A stretch of 33,788 nucleotides of DNA from Allolucifera butyrica (GTDB taxonomy: Bacteria > Bacillota > Negativicutes > Sporomusales > UPPP01): contig NZ_UPPP01000090.1 in assembly GCF_900476375.1 (NCBI RefSeq), positions 1 through 33,788 on the forward strand. The letters run 5' to 3'. Made by a program: the position numbers and the translations under genes. Positions 32,951 to 33,788 of this stretch are shown piece after piece. Position 1 is the stretch's first letter. Each line of letters begins with the position of its first letter. The notes under the pieces were generated by a model. It was not told where the DNA came from and did no database searches. It saw only the letters and a list, made by a program, of their open reading frames with translations.

Positions 32951-33788
32951 GTGTCAGAAAAAATACAGATCATGATTGTCGACGATAACCGGGCAACCCG
33001 GGACAATATGCGGAAACTGCTGGAGCTGGAGGCGGATATCGAAGTGGCGTGCGAGGCGGCCAGCGGGGAAGAGGCGATTCGCAAAGCTAAGCTGATGTCG
33101 CCCGGTGTAATTTTGATGGATATCAATATGCCGGGGATGGACGGGATTGCCGCGACCGAAGTGATATCCATTGAATCGCCGCAGTGCCTGATTATTGTGG
33201 TCAGCGTGCAGGGAGAACAGGAATATCTTCGGCGGGCCATGTCGGCAGGGGCGAAAGATTATCTGGTTAAACCGTTTGAAGGGAATGAACTGCTGGAATG
33301 CATCCGGCACCTATATGCCCGGGAGCAGAAACGGCGCGTAAAGTATGTTCAGCCCGCACCGGTCAAAGCCCCTGCACCGGCCAAGGTAATTACCATCTTC
33401 AGCACCAAAGGCGGGATCGGCAAGACGACAATCGCGACGAATCTGGGAACGGCGCTTGGCTTTGATGAGGACAATAAGGTTTGTATTTTGGATTTGGATC
33501 TGCAGTTTGGCGATGTGGCATTATTTCTGAATGTAGTTCCCAAAGCGACCATAGCCGATCTGGTCAAATATGTGGACAACCTGGACGGCGGCGTGCTGGC
33601 AAGTTATATGACGGCGTACAAGGATAACGTGAAAGTGCTGGCGGCGCCGTCGCGGCCGGAGCAGGCGGACGGGATCAGTGCGGCCCAGGTGGCGTCAATT
33701 ATTAAGGAACTGCAGTATAACTTCGACTATATCATTATCGATACGGCGCCGTTGTTTAATGACATAACCTTTGGGGTGCTGGACCTGT
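32951..33788 (+). CDS. cpaE: CpaE/TadZ-like protein: receiver domain plus ParA/MinD ATPase (3' end outside the window)
   Basis: The first 279 residues are visible. Residues 1-120 form a receiver domain with the full phosphorylation set: D11-D12 (IVDDN), D57 (LMDINMPGMDG) and K107 (DYLVKPFEG). A short Pro/Ala linker (APVKAPAPAK) leads into a MinD/ParA ATPase with a deviant Walker A at 153-159 (KGGIGKT), then LDLDLQFGD and IIIDTAP. CpaE/TadZ proteins place the Tad machinery at a cell site. GTG 32951 follows GGGGGAGA and lies 21 bp after the cpaC stop, so the genes are one operon. The right edge cuts the gene. Confidence 0.9.
   Translation, partial: MSEKIQIMIVDDNRATRDNMRKLLELEADIEVACEAASGEEAIRKAKLMSPGVILMDINMPGMDGIAATEVISIESPQCLIIVVSVQGEQEYLRRAMSAGAKDYLVKPFEGNELLECIRHLYAREQKRRVKYVQPAPVKAPAPAKVITIFSTKGGIGKTTIATNLGTALGFDEDNKVCILDLDLQFGDVALFLNVVPKATIADLVKYVDNLDGGVLASYMTAYKDNVKVLAAPSRPEQADGISAAQVASIIKELQYNFDYIIIDTAPLFNDITFGVLDL

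Noticed and set aside
32527..33240. 237-codon minus-strand frame across the cpaC/cpaE junction
   Set aside because: It is a serine-rich antisense translation of two recognised genes, with no plausible promoter or domain.
1..33788. tRNA or rRNA genes, CRISPR arrays, intact insertion sequences, integrase gene
   Set aside because: I scanned for cloverleaf-like segments, regularly spaced repeats and transposase or integrase motifs and saw none.

Overview
The window most likely comes from a diderm Firmicute of the Negativicutes (Sporomusaceae-like). Three things point there. An outer-membrane porin carries an N-terminal SLH domain (1527-2891, minus), the OmpM architecture of that class. A Flp/Tad pilus secretin implies an outer membrane. 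The surrounding genes are Firmicute in style: an MsmX/UgpC-type ATPase, a YesM/YesN two-component pair, a CIRCE element, and strong AGGAGG ribosome binding sites. The species was not identified.

Layout. (1) 1-3150, minus strand: a secreted GH28 polygalacturonase with an FnIII domain, cut by the left edge, and the SLH porin. (2) 3275-5301: a small decayed prophage-like island with two XRE regulators, a palindromic operator that spans a promoter, a 45-codon remnant and a sigma-like phage regulator. (3) 5415-10551: a GH51 arabinofuranosidase and two tandem PL9 pectate lyases. All three lack a visible signal peptide, and the first PL9 gene lies between the arms of an imperfect inverted repeat of about 48 bp. 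(4) 10607-12647: a small sigma-70-type factor, an AraC regulator with a hairpin leader, and KdgF. (5) 12777-21888: a one-direction cluster with a YesM/YesN pair, two sugar permeases, a lipoprotein binding protein, oligogalacturonate lyase (PL22) and the ABC ATPase. (6) 21993-28838: housekeeping and stress genes (htpG under CIRCE, carD, a zinc-ribbon protein, an amino-acid permease, a DUF1858 redox protein, a nitroreductase, an iron-sulfur flavoprotein), mostly separated by hairpin terminators. (7) 28844-33788: a divergent Flp/Tad pilus locus with tadE-tadG leftward and cpaB-cpaC-cpaE rightward; cpaE is cut by the right edge.

How it works together. GH28 and the PL9 lyases would break polygalacturonate and GH51 would trim arabinan side chains. 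The porin could pass oligomers through the outer membrane, and the binding-protein-dependent ABC transporter would carry them into the cytoplasm. Ogl would cleave unsaturated digalacturonate, and KdgF would convert the 4,5-unsaturated monouronate to 5-keto-4-deoxyuronate. The later Kdu/Kdg steps are not in the window. YesM/YesN and the AraC protein are the likely sensors. The substrate assignments rest on family motifs and context.

I found no tRNA, rRNA, CRISPR array or intact insertion sequence. The most interesting points are the inverted repeat around the first PL9 gene, the pectinases without signal peptides, the tadE gene with no ordinary start codon, the CIRCE-controlled htpG, and the 16-bp leader hairpin touching the araC ribosome binding site.
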